NCBI GenBank assembly: GCA_012295275.1
Contig: CM022673.1
Coordinates: 17,373,810-17,418,809, forward strand
Length of the DNA: 45,000 bases
Reading direction: 5' to 3'
Source of the DNA: Chrysomallon squamiferum
Lineage: Eukaryota; Mollusca; Gastropoda; Neomphalida; Peltospiridae
How positions within the stretch are numbered: position 1 is the first letter of the stretch; each line of letters begins with the position of its first letter. Below the pieces are notes generated by a model, which saw nothing but the letters and a program-made list of their open reading frames with translations, ran no database searches and had not been told where the DNA came from. Both the position numbers and the translations under genes were made by a program. Positions 12,590 to 24,329 of the stretch are shown here, in pieces.

Positions 12590-12963
12590 TAATCCACCCC
12601 GCCATGTTTACACAAACAACAAACACTGAAATCGTCGCGCGCGCGCTTCTACGGTTCTGGGAACACAGCGCTCGTTTTAAAAGCATAACATTTTCACAAA
12701 CTGTTAAATATGTAAACACTAGAACCGAGCTCGAGGATTCGAACCAATCGCCGTTCGGCTAGAAATCTTATCTTCGAGCTAGCCAAGCGTTGCCTGTCGT
12801 CTTCGCCTGCCCTCCGCTTTCAGTTTAAAATGTTCGGCTGGCTGCGCTAGTTCGTCAGTCGACGGAGAGCGGCGAGAGACGGTTTACGTTAATTCTCCGA
12901 CTAGCAGAGACAAAAAGCCACAATATTGGGATTTTTAAAAACTATTTTCTCCACCGCTAGGCC
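12590..12963 (+). promoter_or_regulatory. BAMBI: CpG-rich BAMBI promoter and 5' leader
   Basis: A sharp rise in G+C and CpG against AT-rich surroundings begins near 12590 (CG-repeat tract around 12636-12648) and runs to exon 1. A TTTAAAA TATA-like box lies at 12824-12830, and a perfect TCAGTC initiator has its A at 12857, 27-33 bases downstream, the usual TATA-Inr spacing. From 12857 to the start codon (107 bases) no upstream ATG occurs, as expected for a clean leader. No convincing DPE was found. The start site is a prediction from motifs and spacing. Confidence 0.6.
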
Positions 12964-13030
12964 ATGGAACCCTGGATGAGGGGCCTGGTGCTGTGTTTGC
13001 ATGGCTGTTTGTTACTCGGCTTCGCAGAGG
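12964..13030 (+). CDS. BAMBI: BAMBI homolog, coding exon 1 (start codon and signal peptide)
   Basis: First coding exon of a BMP and activin membrane-bound inhibitor homolog, a type I membrane pseudoreceptor that in vertebrates dampens TGF-beta-family signalling. The ATG has strong context (GCCATGG). The 22 full codons give an N-terminus with one Arg and then a hydrophobic run rich in Leu, Cys and Gly (residues 7-20), a signal peptide with likely cleavage after Ala21 (G-F-A). The exon ends in a near-perfect donor (G|GTGAGT) at 13030/13031, in phase 1. Joining to the acceptor at 40099 makes GGA (Gly23) and continues into the cysteine-rich domain without a frame break. A signal-peptide-only first exon also fits the vertebrate gene as I recall it. 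The link to exon 2 across 27 kb is inferred from phase, strand, the absence of other candidates and the resulting protein; no transcript was seen. Confidence 0.85.
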
Positions 13031-13717
13031 GTGAGTAGAAAGATAGAAACGAGTAAATTATATGTAATATGTAATAATAACATAGACGTTGTTTGTTTAG
13101 AAAGGTACTTCATTCGCGACGTGTTTTTGCTTTGAAACGGTTGGGTTTATGCCTGAATTAACTTCATTCAATAGCGGAGATCGTGCCGTCACTCACTCCA
13201 TTAAAACCTCTGTAGTTTACTGAATACACACCTTTGTGTTGTTGTATGCAGTTTTGTAGCATATTAACTGACATCAATGCTTAAGTAGCTAAAAGTTGGC
13301 TTCATCGACACCGCGATACGCCTTCAGAAAAAACAGACGTCGTCGACGTTGTTGAGATCGTATTAAAACACGCCGTTGACGTGCAAACACCAACAATCAT
13401 TTAAAAAGTTCATTATGAAAGAAAATTACACATAATCCCTGAAAACTTCGGGAGTAGATAATGTTCAAGTAGGTGATTGTAAATGTAGTAACAGGTATAT
13501 CATGATGAAAATAAACTATTTTATGGATGGGGGTTATAATAATAACGTTGTTACATGGGGTGAAATGATATTGTTATTATGGCAAATACTTCAAGTTATA
13601 CGTGTTAATTCAGAAATAGGTATTAAAGTATGAATGTAGGTCGGTGACGATGGTGGTAAGATTCGGGAAGAAAGGGAGTACATGTTTTTAAATTATTAAA
13701 TTATATATCTTCTCTGT

Positions 13718-13959
13718 TGGATGTGTGTGTTTGTGTGTGTGTGTGTGTGTCTGTGTGTGTGTTTATGTGTGTGTGTGTGCGTGTGTGTGTGTGTTTATGT
13801 GTATGTGTGTGTGTGTGTTTATGTGTGTGTGTGTTTGTGTGTGTGTGCATTTATGTTCTGTAATTATGTGTCTGTACAGACGTTTGTTTTTATTGTGAAT
13901 TTATATACATATCATATATTTCAACACTTACTTATTACATATATACTCTCTCTCTCTTT

Positions 13960-13993
<34 letters not shown>
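13718..13993 (+). repeat. (GT)n-rich tract and (CA)n array
   Basis: Interrupted GT repeat at about 13718-13853, then 110 bases of unique sequence, a short CT run and (CA)n at about 13963-13993. GT and CA lie on the same strand, so the transcript could fold between them. Confidence 0.9.
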
Positions 13994-13998
<5 letters not shown>

Positions 13999-14483
13999 AG
14001 GTGTGCTCAATCGTATCTTTATAAACAATGATAAAATCAGTGCAAGAGTGTCGTATAAAATAAAACACTACAGGCTTGGCCTGGTTTGAGAAATTCTAAT
14101 TTTTTAAAGACAGTCATGGTAGTGTTAAGGTATTAGTACATGCTATGTAAACAGTGGACACTATATATATATTGAAGTCAGGTTAGGTATGAACGGTTAA
14201 AGTTTACTCGCACGCAAGATATCTGTTACTACGGTCAAAATACTTATGCTGTTTGTGGGCAATTATACATTACTGACTCGGGTCCATTGACTGTGGCTCG
14301 TGCGGCGACACAAAAGGACAGGAATTGGCGAGAAAGGCGTTTAGCTTTAGTACCCATTGACGTTACGCTCATGTTTGCTTTGCAAAAGAGAAACGTGTTA
14401 AGATGAGGGAAAAACACGGGTCAAAAAACACAACCTCTGTCACCACGTCGTCCATCAGTCAGCCTAAACGTGGCTTGTTTCTT

Positions 14484-14495
14484 CTTCTTCTACTG

Positions 14496-14533
<38 letters not shown>

Positions 14534-14543
14534 ACTGCTACTG

Positions 14544-14604
<61 letters not shown>

Positions 14605-14683
14605 CACTACTGCTGCAGCTGCTACTACTACTACTACTACTATTACTGCTGCTAGTAGTACTACTACTACTACTTTTTCTTCT
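14484..14683 (+). repeat. Trinucleotide tract (CTN)n
   Basis: Mixed CTA, CTG, CCA and CTT units over 200 bases. The 170-codon open frame across it encodes poly-Leu and poly-Pro and is not a gene. A sparser TAC-type tract continues to about 15115. Confidence 0.95.
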
Positions 14684-15449
14684 TCTTCGTATCCTTCATT
14701 TTTATGCTTCTATGATTCTAATTAATTTCTGCCAGTACTGTTTCTGTTATTATTGCTTCTGCTACATCTCTACACTGCTGCTACTGTTACTACCATTACT
14801 ACAACTACAACTGCAAACTATGTCTGGTGTTTCAAGTATTTTATTTTTACTGAATGAAAACAGTGCAAACAGTTTAAATCTGTATCAAAACACTTATAAT
14901 TTAGAATTATTGTAACTGCTACTAATATTTTTATCTTCTTTTATTACTAGTATCACTTTGCTACTGTTGCTACTATCACTACTATCTTTACTACTATTAA
15001 TCCTACAAATCCTATTACTATAACTAAAACTTTAACTAGAACTACTGTTAATACTACCTTTACTATTACTATAACTACAACTATTGCTACTACAGCTATT
15101 ACTACTATTTCAACTATCACTTTTATCATTTTATACCGCATTTGTGAAAAATGCATTCTCTTTAACTCGTCGTTTTTTCTTTTCTCTCTGTTTCTTCTCG
15201 GCTCTGTGTCTCTGTAACTCATGTTGTGTTTTTCTTGCTGGGTTTCCCAAGTAAATACATGCATTCTGGCGTTGTTCTCGCGGCGAGATGGGAGGGCAGA
15301 TAACGGGGTAAGGGTCTAAGAAACGGCATGCATGGTTCGGCCTCACGGAACTCGATCATTTTACTGTGCAGGTCAGAAGGAAATATTGATTACATACAAA
15401 AATATTTCATATTTTTATACTATACCTTCTTTACAAAACACTTGTATTT

Positions 15450-15559
<110 letters not shown>

Positions 15560-15634
15560 ATTATTCTTCTAATCTATTATTCAGTTATTCATTATGTAGG
15601 TAATCTGTAAATATTCAGTTAGATACATTTCTTT

Positions 15635-16374
15635 GTAATTATCTACATTATGTAGGTGTTTGAACTGTATGTAATTACATATCTACATTATGTAGGTGTT
15701 CTATGTTGTAAACATCTACCTGTATGTAATTACATATCTACATTATGTAGGTGTTCTATGTTGTAAACATCTACCTGTATGTAATTACATATCTACATTA
15801 AGCTATTAAACTCTGTTGTAAACATCTACCTGTATGTAATTACATATCTACATTATGTAGGTGTTCTATGTTGTAAACATCTACCTGTATGTAATTACAT
15901 ATCTACATTATGTAGGTGTTCTATGTTGTAAACATCTACCTGTATGTAATTACATATCTACGTTATGTAGGTGTTCTATGTTGTAAACATCTACCTGTAT
16001 GTAATTACATATCTACGTTATGTAGGTGTTCTATGTTGTAAACATCTACCTGTATGTAATTACATATCTACATTATGTAGGTGTTCTATGTTGTAAACAT
16101 CTACCTGTATGTAATTACATATCTACATTATGTAGGTGTTCTATGTTGTAAACATCTACCTGTATGTAATTACATATCTACATTATGTAGGTGTTCTATG
16201 TTGTAAAACATCTACCTGTATGTAATTACATATCTACATTATGTAGGTGTTCTATGTTGTAAACATCTACCTGTATGTAATTACATATCTACATTATGTA
16301 GGTGTTCTATGTTGTAAACATCTACCTGTATGTAATTACATATCTACATTATGTAGGTGTTCTATGTTGTAAAC
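15635..16374 (+). repeat. 55-bp minisatellite, about 13 units
   Basis: Units start at 15666, 15721, 15776, 15831, 15886, 15941, 15996, 16051, 16106, 16161, 16217, 16272 and 16327 (the last is cut short), after a degenerate lead-in from 15635. The period is exactly 55 except one 56-base unit with an extra A. Most units are identical. Each holds the perfect palindrome ATGTAATTACAT, a near-palindrome CTACATTATGTAG, and GTAGGTGTT facing AACATCTAC as a possible hairpin. The unit at 15776 has a block replacement (AGCTATTAAACT). There is no spacer variation, so it is not a CRISPR. Confidence 0.97.
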
Positions 16375-16487
16375 AAACACCAAGGCACGTGGCTAATTCA
16401 GAGGACTAAATTCTGGAGAATAATGTTTTCCGGGTATTTTTAGTATTTGATAACGATAGTCGTAAATTTATTAGAAATCTATTTAAT

Positions 16488-16872
<385 letters not shown>

Positions 16873-16974
16873 TGGAAAAAACAATAGCAATATATAAGTA
16901 ACAAAAAATAAAAATAATAATTAAAAAATACAAAACACGAAACTGTTACTTGTCACATATTACCTGTGCATTCT

Positions 16975-18470
16975 GCGAAGTATTTCTTCTTTTTTTTTTT
17001 TTTTTTTTTTTTTTTTCCGGAGTTCGCGTGTCGGAACCTATTTGTTACGCTAAAATAAACTAGGAAATTGGTCAAATTAAAGCAAAAGCTTTTATTCTCG
17101 CTGTTCGCCTTGCACGGGATAACATAATACGTGGCTGGAAAAGAGCGCTTGGCTTCAACCAGTTTTTATCCAGCCTGTCAGTTTGCTTTTATTGCACGTA
17201 CAAAACAAAACGAAGAAATTCTCTTGTACAGATTAGATACCGCGACCTTGTAGTGCGTACAAGAAAGCGTAGATTTACTTCCAGGGGCCAGAGGTTACAG
17301 ACGTGAAATACCGAGGTTAAAGGTTACAGACTCGCGATTTGTCGAGTGAATAAATTCTAAAAACTGTTAATAGTTGTGTCATGCAAGAATAAACGAATGA
17401 TATTTCAGTACATGTTTGTTTTTCTTGTTGTTAGATGTGAGTTTTTAAACGATACTCTTAGAGAAGAAACACACTATACGCAGACAACGGATTGGCAGTC
17501 AAGTTTTTTTTAATTTATATAGAATGACATTTTAAACTGCTGATTAATTTGATAAAATCTTCGATACACAAGTCACAGACCAATGTCTGGAAAGGAAAAC
17601 ACAAAAAGGCCGAGCAGTCAAGTTTTGATCCTCTGGCTTATCGCTGCTTGGGCATGTTCTGAGCTATTGCTAGAAATTTTGTTTAGACGAGATTGGTTTT
17701 TTGTAAATGTGAACTGAAAAAATGGGACGTACTCTATACAAAACTACCCTTCATTGTCCAACAAACTCAAAAGATGAAGATATTTTATATAGATAACATT
17801 TTTGTCAAACTGTAGATAGCTTTGCAAACAGAAATAAATATTTTGTAGACACATTAAAAAAGATTATTACTGTTGTATGGTATTGAAATGAATAGCTGCC
17901 ATAAAAATATAAATAATTACATTCGTCAGTAATTCTGATTTTTATCTCTTTGAAATGAGAATGTGATTTTGTTTATGGCTGACATACCTGAATTTTTAAA
18001 AATATATAATGCCAAATTATCTTTTTTATTTACTTGTCACTTATTATTTGGTATGTCTGTGTGCTCTGTCTTTGCGTGCATAACTGTTTGTATGTCTGTG
18101 TGTTCATGTGTAAGTGTGCGTATTTGTGTTACTAAGCAGCAGACTGTAATATAAAATAAAACTCATGCTCTGTTAGTTACATTAAAAATAAAGTTTGACC
18201 CGTATTTTATTATTATACAATTAATTGAAACCGCAGCTAAAACTTGAGTGTTGTATATACGTAATGACGTAATCTGTGACAGAACATGTACACGACTCAT
18301 TACGTCAGTTTGTAGAGTGTGATTAATTGATGTGTAATTAACAACACTAATTATCAAACTGTTAATCCATTAATCGTGTTTTTCAGAGGTTATTACTCAG
18401 CGTGTCCAATCCGCGTTATAACCAGAACTGACCGACACCTTGTTTAATTAGTAGTAGTATTGTTATGAGC
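16975..18470. other. Intron 1 segment, complex sequence, no gene seen
   Basis: After a poly-T run (16988-17016) comes mostly non-repetitive DNA. A DR1-like AGGTTA-A-AGGTTA is at 17314-17326, and a pair of inverted CRE-like sites (TGACGTAAT at 18265, ATTACGTCA at 18299) follows. Short open frames here lack recognisable domains. Confidence 0.5.
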
Positions 18471-18477
18471 CGCAGCT

Positions 18478-18505
18478 GTTACTATTACTACTGTTGCTGC
18501 TGCTG

Positions 18506-18563
<58 letters not shown>

Positions 18564-18800
18564 TACTACTACTATTATTACTATTACTATTACTGCTACT
18601 ACTATTTTTATTACTAATACTACTATTTCGACTACTTCTACTAAACTACAACTGCTGCTACTACTAATTCTACTACAAATATTATTATTACTTCTACTAC
18701 AAATGTTATTGTTACTTCCAATACAAATATTACTACTATTACTACTGCTACTACTTTATTATTACTATCATCATCATCTCCATCATCATCATCATCGTAA
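18478..18800 (+). repeat. Trinucleotide tract (TAC)n, (ATT)n and (ATC)n
   Basis: A pure (TAC)n core at about 18508-18556 with degenerate TAC, TAT and ATC units on both sides. Followed to 19480 by non-repetitive intronic DNA without coding signal. Confidence 0.9.
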
Positions 18801-19863
18801 TTAATATTATTGCTATAATTTGAGGTATTGCTAAATGTGCATGCAAAAGACTGACTATCTTTGTTGCTGTTGCTGCATCTACCGCGGTTGTTGTGCGCTT
18901 TGTTGTCATTATTTATTACTTTTAAAATACAACTGTTTTGTGGTTCTAAATTTCAGCAGCAGATTTCGATGTGTTCGCACACAGAACTGTTGCTGTTACC
19001 CATTTTATTGTTGCCATTAAATATTTATTACGTTTAATAATGCAGCCATCTTATGGTACTAAATTTCAATAGCAGATTTCTGTGTGCGCAGTCTTTTTTA
19101 ACGCCCTCTCTTTTTAATAGACTGCAGGTAAGCATGTGCATATTTCCATAATTTATATCCCTTGTTTGTTTGTAAGTCAGCGGGGCAAAATACAATGTGC
19201 AGAAATAGAAAAGAAAGAGAAAGCATAAATCAAGCTTTTAAGTTAGGAAATCCAAAACCAAAGGAAAGGGTCTGTGAAGGTGTAGGAAGTTTCTTTGAAC
19301 TACACACCCGCCCCATCCCCTAGAGAGGCGGCCAGCTGGTCCCTGGATGTGCCACATATTTTGTGTATGGATCTCGGCACAATGCAGCCGCTGGCGATGA
19401 CAGTTTCACTTGGGGTATCGAGGCTAGAGGCGTATCAAGTGTCAGGGTGTCAGTCTTCTACTTCTGTTCGAAAAGCAGCTGTAGCTGATATCAGCTCACT
19501 TTTTTTTTTCTTTTTTTTTTTCTTTCTATTAATATTATTATTATTATTACTGTTGTTATTATTATAATAATTATTATTATTACTATTATTATTATGTATC
19601 TTATTTTATTTGTACTTGTTTTATAAATAAGGTTAGAGATGCATGCTAATGACTAACGCTGTGTCTCAGTACGTATGTGTTTGCGTGTGAGTATGGACGT
19701 AATAATCCTTGAAAATAATTATCAAGATTGCATGTTATATAATTATATAAATAAATAAGAAATAAATATAGAAAATAAAACAAAATATAACCAAATAAAC
19801 TGAATAAATAAATAAATAAATAAATAAATACTAACAATAATAAATAAATAACTATTCGCAATT

Positions 19864-19865
<2 letters not shown>

Positions 19866-19922
<57 letters not shown>

Positions 19923-19975
19923 CAATAACAATAATAATAATATTGGTAATAGTAATAGTAATAATGATAGTAACA

Positions 19976-20027
<52 letters not shown>

Positions 20028-20074
20028 CAACAACAACAATAACAATAACAATAATAATGGTAATAGTAATAGTA

Positions 20075-20158
<84 letters not shown>

Positions 20159-20161
20159 GTA

Positions 20162-20217
<56 letters not shown>
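19866..20217 (+). repeat. Compound (AAT)n array, ~350 bp
   Basis: AAT blocks separated by short AAC and AGT blocks. The open frames on both strands (poly-Ile/poly-Leu) are artefacts of the repeat. Confidence 0.98.
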
Positions 20218-20218
<1 letters not shown>

Positions 20219-20399
20219 CCCTTACCTAACCTTATTCTAATATTTTATAATGTGCATTTCCAGTCTGGCTTAATTTATCACTAAAATAGGTTACACTGAA
20301 TGCACTGTTAAGCTGGCAGTTTTAAACCGGTGTCTATGCTAATTAGCGCCCTACGAGATATTACCCTCACTATTACAGCATGCAGAGATAACAGGCCTA

Positions 20400-20800
20400 T
20401 ATGTCGACATTTTGTACCAAAACCCGATAAGACCTCATAATCTCGCGTCATAGTCGCCTTTTGACTGGCAGAAAATATAAACGGGTGACGTTTTGTCTAG
20501 ATACGTTTTAGTCATTGTTCTGGACGTGAATGAAAATCCGTATTTATTTAAACAGCCAGAACTCGAGCCTTTGTCTAAAGATGGCGCCACTGAGAAAATA
20601 ATTGCCTCCGGAAATATCAATATCGTTATTATTTTTCATATGATCGGGTCGCTTGATGAATTGTAGGCGGGAGTTATGATTATAAACGTATCAGATGGCG
20701 TAACCGCGTTTTGATTTTCCTGACCCTATCAATTAATCGTCCACAGTTTAGAGACATTTGGCGCCTTGTCGAGGCCGAAGGGGATATTAACACCGGTTTG
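20400..20800. promoter_or_regulatory. Candidate intronic enhancer with clustered SMAD-like sites
   Basis: A complex, GC-richer stretch between two (AAT)n arrays. It contains GTCTAG (20495), GTCT (20573) with GGCGCC (20583), CAGATGGCG (20692), and AGAC (20752) with GGCGCC (20760). GTCT/AGAC are SMAD4-type boxes and GGCGCC is the GC-rich box bound by BMP SMADs. The function is inferred; no conservation data were available. Confidence 0.35.
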
Positions 20801-20932
20801 TTTTCGTTATGAATGGTCTCTATCGAACATATTCTATCAAACTCTATTAATAATTTAATAAATCCCTCGAGGAAATTAATAGCTTTAGAAGAACAATAAA
20901 AGTTGCGTTGTTTATTTATATATTATTATAAA

Positions 20933-20933
20933 A

Positions 20934-21002
<69 letters not shown>
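20933..21002 (+). repeat. (AAT)n microsatellite
   Basis: About 21 AAT units followed by a few AAAT and CATA units. A (TTTA)n tract lies nearby at about 21229-21263. Confidence 0.95.
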
Positions 21003-21008
<6 letters not shown>

Positions 21009-21230
21009 AATAAATACATACATACATAATTACTGTATTCTTAATATTATAATCAGTATCATCACCACCTTCACCATCTCATTATTACTGATATAACAAA
21101 TATTACAACAACAAATATCATCGATAATACAACAGCAGCAAAAAGAACCATCAGCATTAGGGTAAAATATCACTGACGTTATCATTACAATAATTATTTT
21201 TGTTGTTATCGTTGCGATTATTGTTAGTAT

Positions 21231-21261
<31 letters not shown>

Positions 21262-21338
21262 TTGAAATTCTGTAATACGTACATGACTAACTGAGGCAGC
21301 GGACGAATGCACTGTACAATCACAGCATGGTTCTTCAG

Positions 21339-21685
21339 TGTGGATTTACCTCACGACTATTTTCAACATTATTTGCACCGTATGTGGAATTTCTTGCTTG
21401 TCGAGTATCGCTTTCATTTATGTACGTATCCTTAATAAGCGTGAATATCCGCGTATCATGGCACTTAGAGTCTGTTCCCTGTTGTCTTTTTTTAACACCA
21501 GGAGCTCTGGAGCGAGACCAAAAGGAACGGAATCTAGTGGGGGGGGGTATTCAGGGATTCTGATGATGGAAGACGCTGAAGGAAGTGCTTTGAGAAATTT
21601 GTGTCTTTGTTTATTATGTTTGAAAGAATGGTGTGCTAGAAGTCAAATTTTCTTTATTATTTTAGCATTGTCATCATCTGGATGA
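21339..21685 (+). other. Open frame with two-helix, receptor-like look; unproven exon or relic
   Basis: An acceptor-like TTCTTCAG precedes an open frame of 115 codons that ends at TGA (21683). Its first ~50 residues read as hydrophobic segment, short basic loop (R-I-L-N-K-R-E-Y-P-R), second hydrophobic segment, with mixed codon use unlike the surrounding repeats. This resembles TM1-loop-TM2 of a seven-helix receptor, but I cannot assign a family. No good splice donor follows and the second half looks non-coding. It may be a decayed exon, a retro-fragment or chance. Confidence 0.2.
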
Positions 21686-21699
21686 TCATCATAATTATT

Positions 21700-23650
21700 G
21701 AGCGCTTAATTATTCTTGTCATTTCCTTCTTTGTTTATTATAGCATCATTAGAAAACATATCCACGTCTCCAGGGGGAATCCTAACCTTTAGCAAGCAAA
21801 TATTAATTTAATAGAATTTGTTATACAGAGTGCCTAACTACGAATAATTCTGAGTCTGTAGGAATTCATTATTTGGCAAATCATTATATGCCTTTACAAC
21901 AACAACAACAAACACAGAAACAAAAATAAAAAGAAAATATATGGTGCTGATTCACGTTTAAGACTAACACTGACAAATGGATGTTCGCTGAGTTTTTCTT
22001 TTCTTTAGAACTGTAGAGATTCGGTTTATGACAAGTATTTGTTACTAGTTCATGTCAGACTTGGTAGGTTGTTGTGCTGTTTAGACTCTGACGTTATGAA
22101 CTACTGGAAATATTACAGAAATGTTGTTACAGCTTTCACTTAACCCAAACAGATTACCGAATTATACCAAAGAATTCAGACTTCACTTCGAATTCCAGAC
22201 CTAAATCTGAAGTCTTAACCATTTATAATGTCTGGGACGATGCTCAAATCAAAATTTTGAAAATATTTTATTATGTTAATATGATCTTGTGTTTTTTGAA
22301 AGAAGTACATTTTAAAACGTAGGTTAAATGGAGAGCTGAACTTCCTGTGGTCTCATTCCAGTGTTTGGTTTGCTGGAGTCGTTACATAAGCATTTATCAC
22401 TGATGTTTTCTCGGGGTCATTGAAAATGTTTGCCTGCTGTTGCGGGTAATTGCGTTACGATAACAACAAAATAACATAGGCATATAGAGAATTCTCAAAG
22501 CATTTTCTTTAAAAAAAAAAATATTTTTTTTTTTTTTAAATTTTAATACCTGTTGTAGAACATATCTGACTCACGTGATCTGTTCACATTATAATCTGCT
22601 TATTATGTACATCTAAATACATCTATAATATATTAATATTATAATTTATACCTTTTTTAGATAAATAAATAAGTAAGTAAAATAAATAAAATAAACACAA
22701 AACACAAAACACATGCCTACCTCATTGGTGTTTTATTTATGTTTTTTAAAAAAAAATTCTTGTTGTTTTATCAGACATAATTATTTTATGCTCGGATCAT
22801 TGCCGTGCTTTCCGATTTGGGTCAAACGATTATGAACACCTCTTCTGTTTGATACGGACCCGCCCCTGTTTGTATTTCAGTAGGTAATTTTTCTCTGTAA
22901 ATCCGCAGTAACTCAGGCGTGGCGAAACGGCAGACAGAACGTCCCCCCTGTTGGGTTCTTTGTTACCATGCGTCGGGTTTTCTCTATAAAACTCCGACCC
23001 CTGCGTTCTTTCCGCTGACTTAAAAATGGCCACAAAACCCCCACATCTAAACCTAGCAGCGATCTGTTACCACTTAGCGCTTCCACTCAGCGAATCTGTT
23101 TGCAAATAGTCCATAAAAAGTCAAAAATGACCGTGGAATATGAAGTAGGTGATGTTTTTTTATGGCTTTTATATCCAACCATAGCATGGGATATAAAGAA
23201 CAAAATCGTCTCTGAGGTTTATTATTCTCGAAACGATTTTTTTTTTCTCTGTTTGATGAATCATTCGCATAAATGGCTAATAATGTTACGCATGTATTTT
23301 TCTGTTTAAAGATTTTTTTTTTTTTTGTTAAATAAAAATTGCCAGCAACCGTATGAATTTATTGCATTTCAGCATGATCCTGCTAACTTCCGGTATTTGT
23401 TATTTACTGTAATATGCAGCAAATCAGTGATTTGGCGTTATTTATTTATTTATTTGCTTGTTTGTTTGTTTGTTTGTTTGTTTGTTCGTTTAAATATGAC
23501 AAGACATTTTCAGTATATTACTTTGGCTGTTATCATCATTTTTAGTTTTAGTTTTAGTTTTAGTTTTTGTTTTAGTTTTAGTAGCAGCAGCAGCTGAAGT
23601 AGCATCAATGGCAACATTATCATCATCATCATCATAATTATTATCATCAC
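21700..23650. other. Intron 1 segment, no gene seen
   Basis: AT-rich to mixed sequence with A and T runs (22510-22540, 23235-23250, 23315-23326). A GC-richer patch at about 22790-23090 carries a 67-codon minus-strand frame without known motif. Confidence 0.5.
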
Positions 23651-23660
23651 AGCCATTTTT

Positions 23661-23797
23661 TATTTACTTATTTCATTATTTATTTGCTTATTTCACTATT
23701 TATTGACTTATTTCATTATTTATTGACTTATTTCACTATTTATTGACTTATTTCATTATTTATTTACTTATTTAACTATTTATTTACTTATATTTAC
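23661..23797 (+). repeat. 20-bp tandem repeat, about seven units
   Basis: Units near TATTGACTTATTTCATTATT start every 20 bases from 23661. A CAT/CAC difference alternates from unit to unit, giving a 40-base higher-order period. Confidence 0.9.
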
Positions 23798-24329
23798 TCG
23801 GAACTAGTAATTTTTTCCCGCTGTAAATGTTGTTAGGGTCATCATCACTGGAGTATGACAGACAGACTCACGGCGTTACGGACGATGTGTTTATCACTCA
23901 CATATCACTTTGTAATCATTGCATTTAATTACCTTGTGACTTTGCAGTACTGTAAAACTGAGTAAATCTGAAAGGTATGAATAAACATCAGGACAAGCTA
24001 GTGCATTTACCAAGCGCTTTTTTTTTTGTGTGTGTTTTGCTTGTAGCTGTGTACAGTGTTATTCTCAACAGAACACAACATTAATAACAACAGCGCCAGT
24101 AATGGCTCAGCATTCCTCTAATGACGTTTTTGTAACATACTAAGTTATTGTTTTTTTTACTCCTACTGTGATTACTGTTACTACCACCGAACCAAAAATA
24201 TACAACAAACAGACAAATAAATAATTAAATAACAAAAACAAACAAAACAAACAAGTAAATACATAAATAAATAAATAATCTTTATACTAATTCTGAGTTG
24301 ACACAATTTATTATTATTAAATTAAATTT

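Noticed and set aside
12483-12762. Overlapping 77-78-codon frames on both strands at the BAMBI promoter
   Set aside because: They fall in the CpG-rich upstream region, where stops are rarer; no domain is visible in either.
12881-12890. Downstream promoter element after the initiator
   Set aside because: GGTTT lies at about +25 rather than +28 and its last base breaks the consensus.
14403-14915. 170-codon open frame
   Set aside because: Encodes mostly poly-Leu and poly-Pro from the trinucleotide tract.
15635-16374. Possible CRISPR array
   Set aside because: Units are directly contiguous with no unique spacers, in a spliced eukaryotic gene; it is a minisatellite.
19743-20284. Long overlapping open frames on both strands
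   Set aside because: Poly-Leu and poly-Ile translations of the compound (AAT)n array.
22830-23033. 67-codon minus-strand frame in a GC-richer patch
   Set aside because: Composition explains the lack of stops. No motif, no start context and no splice sites convincing enough.
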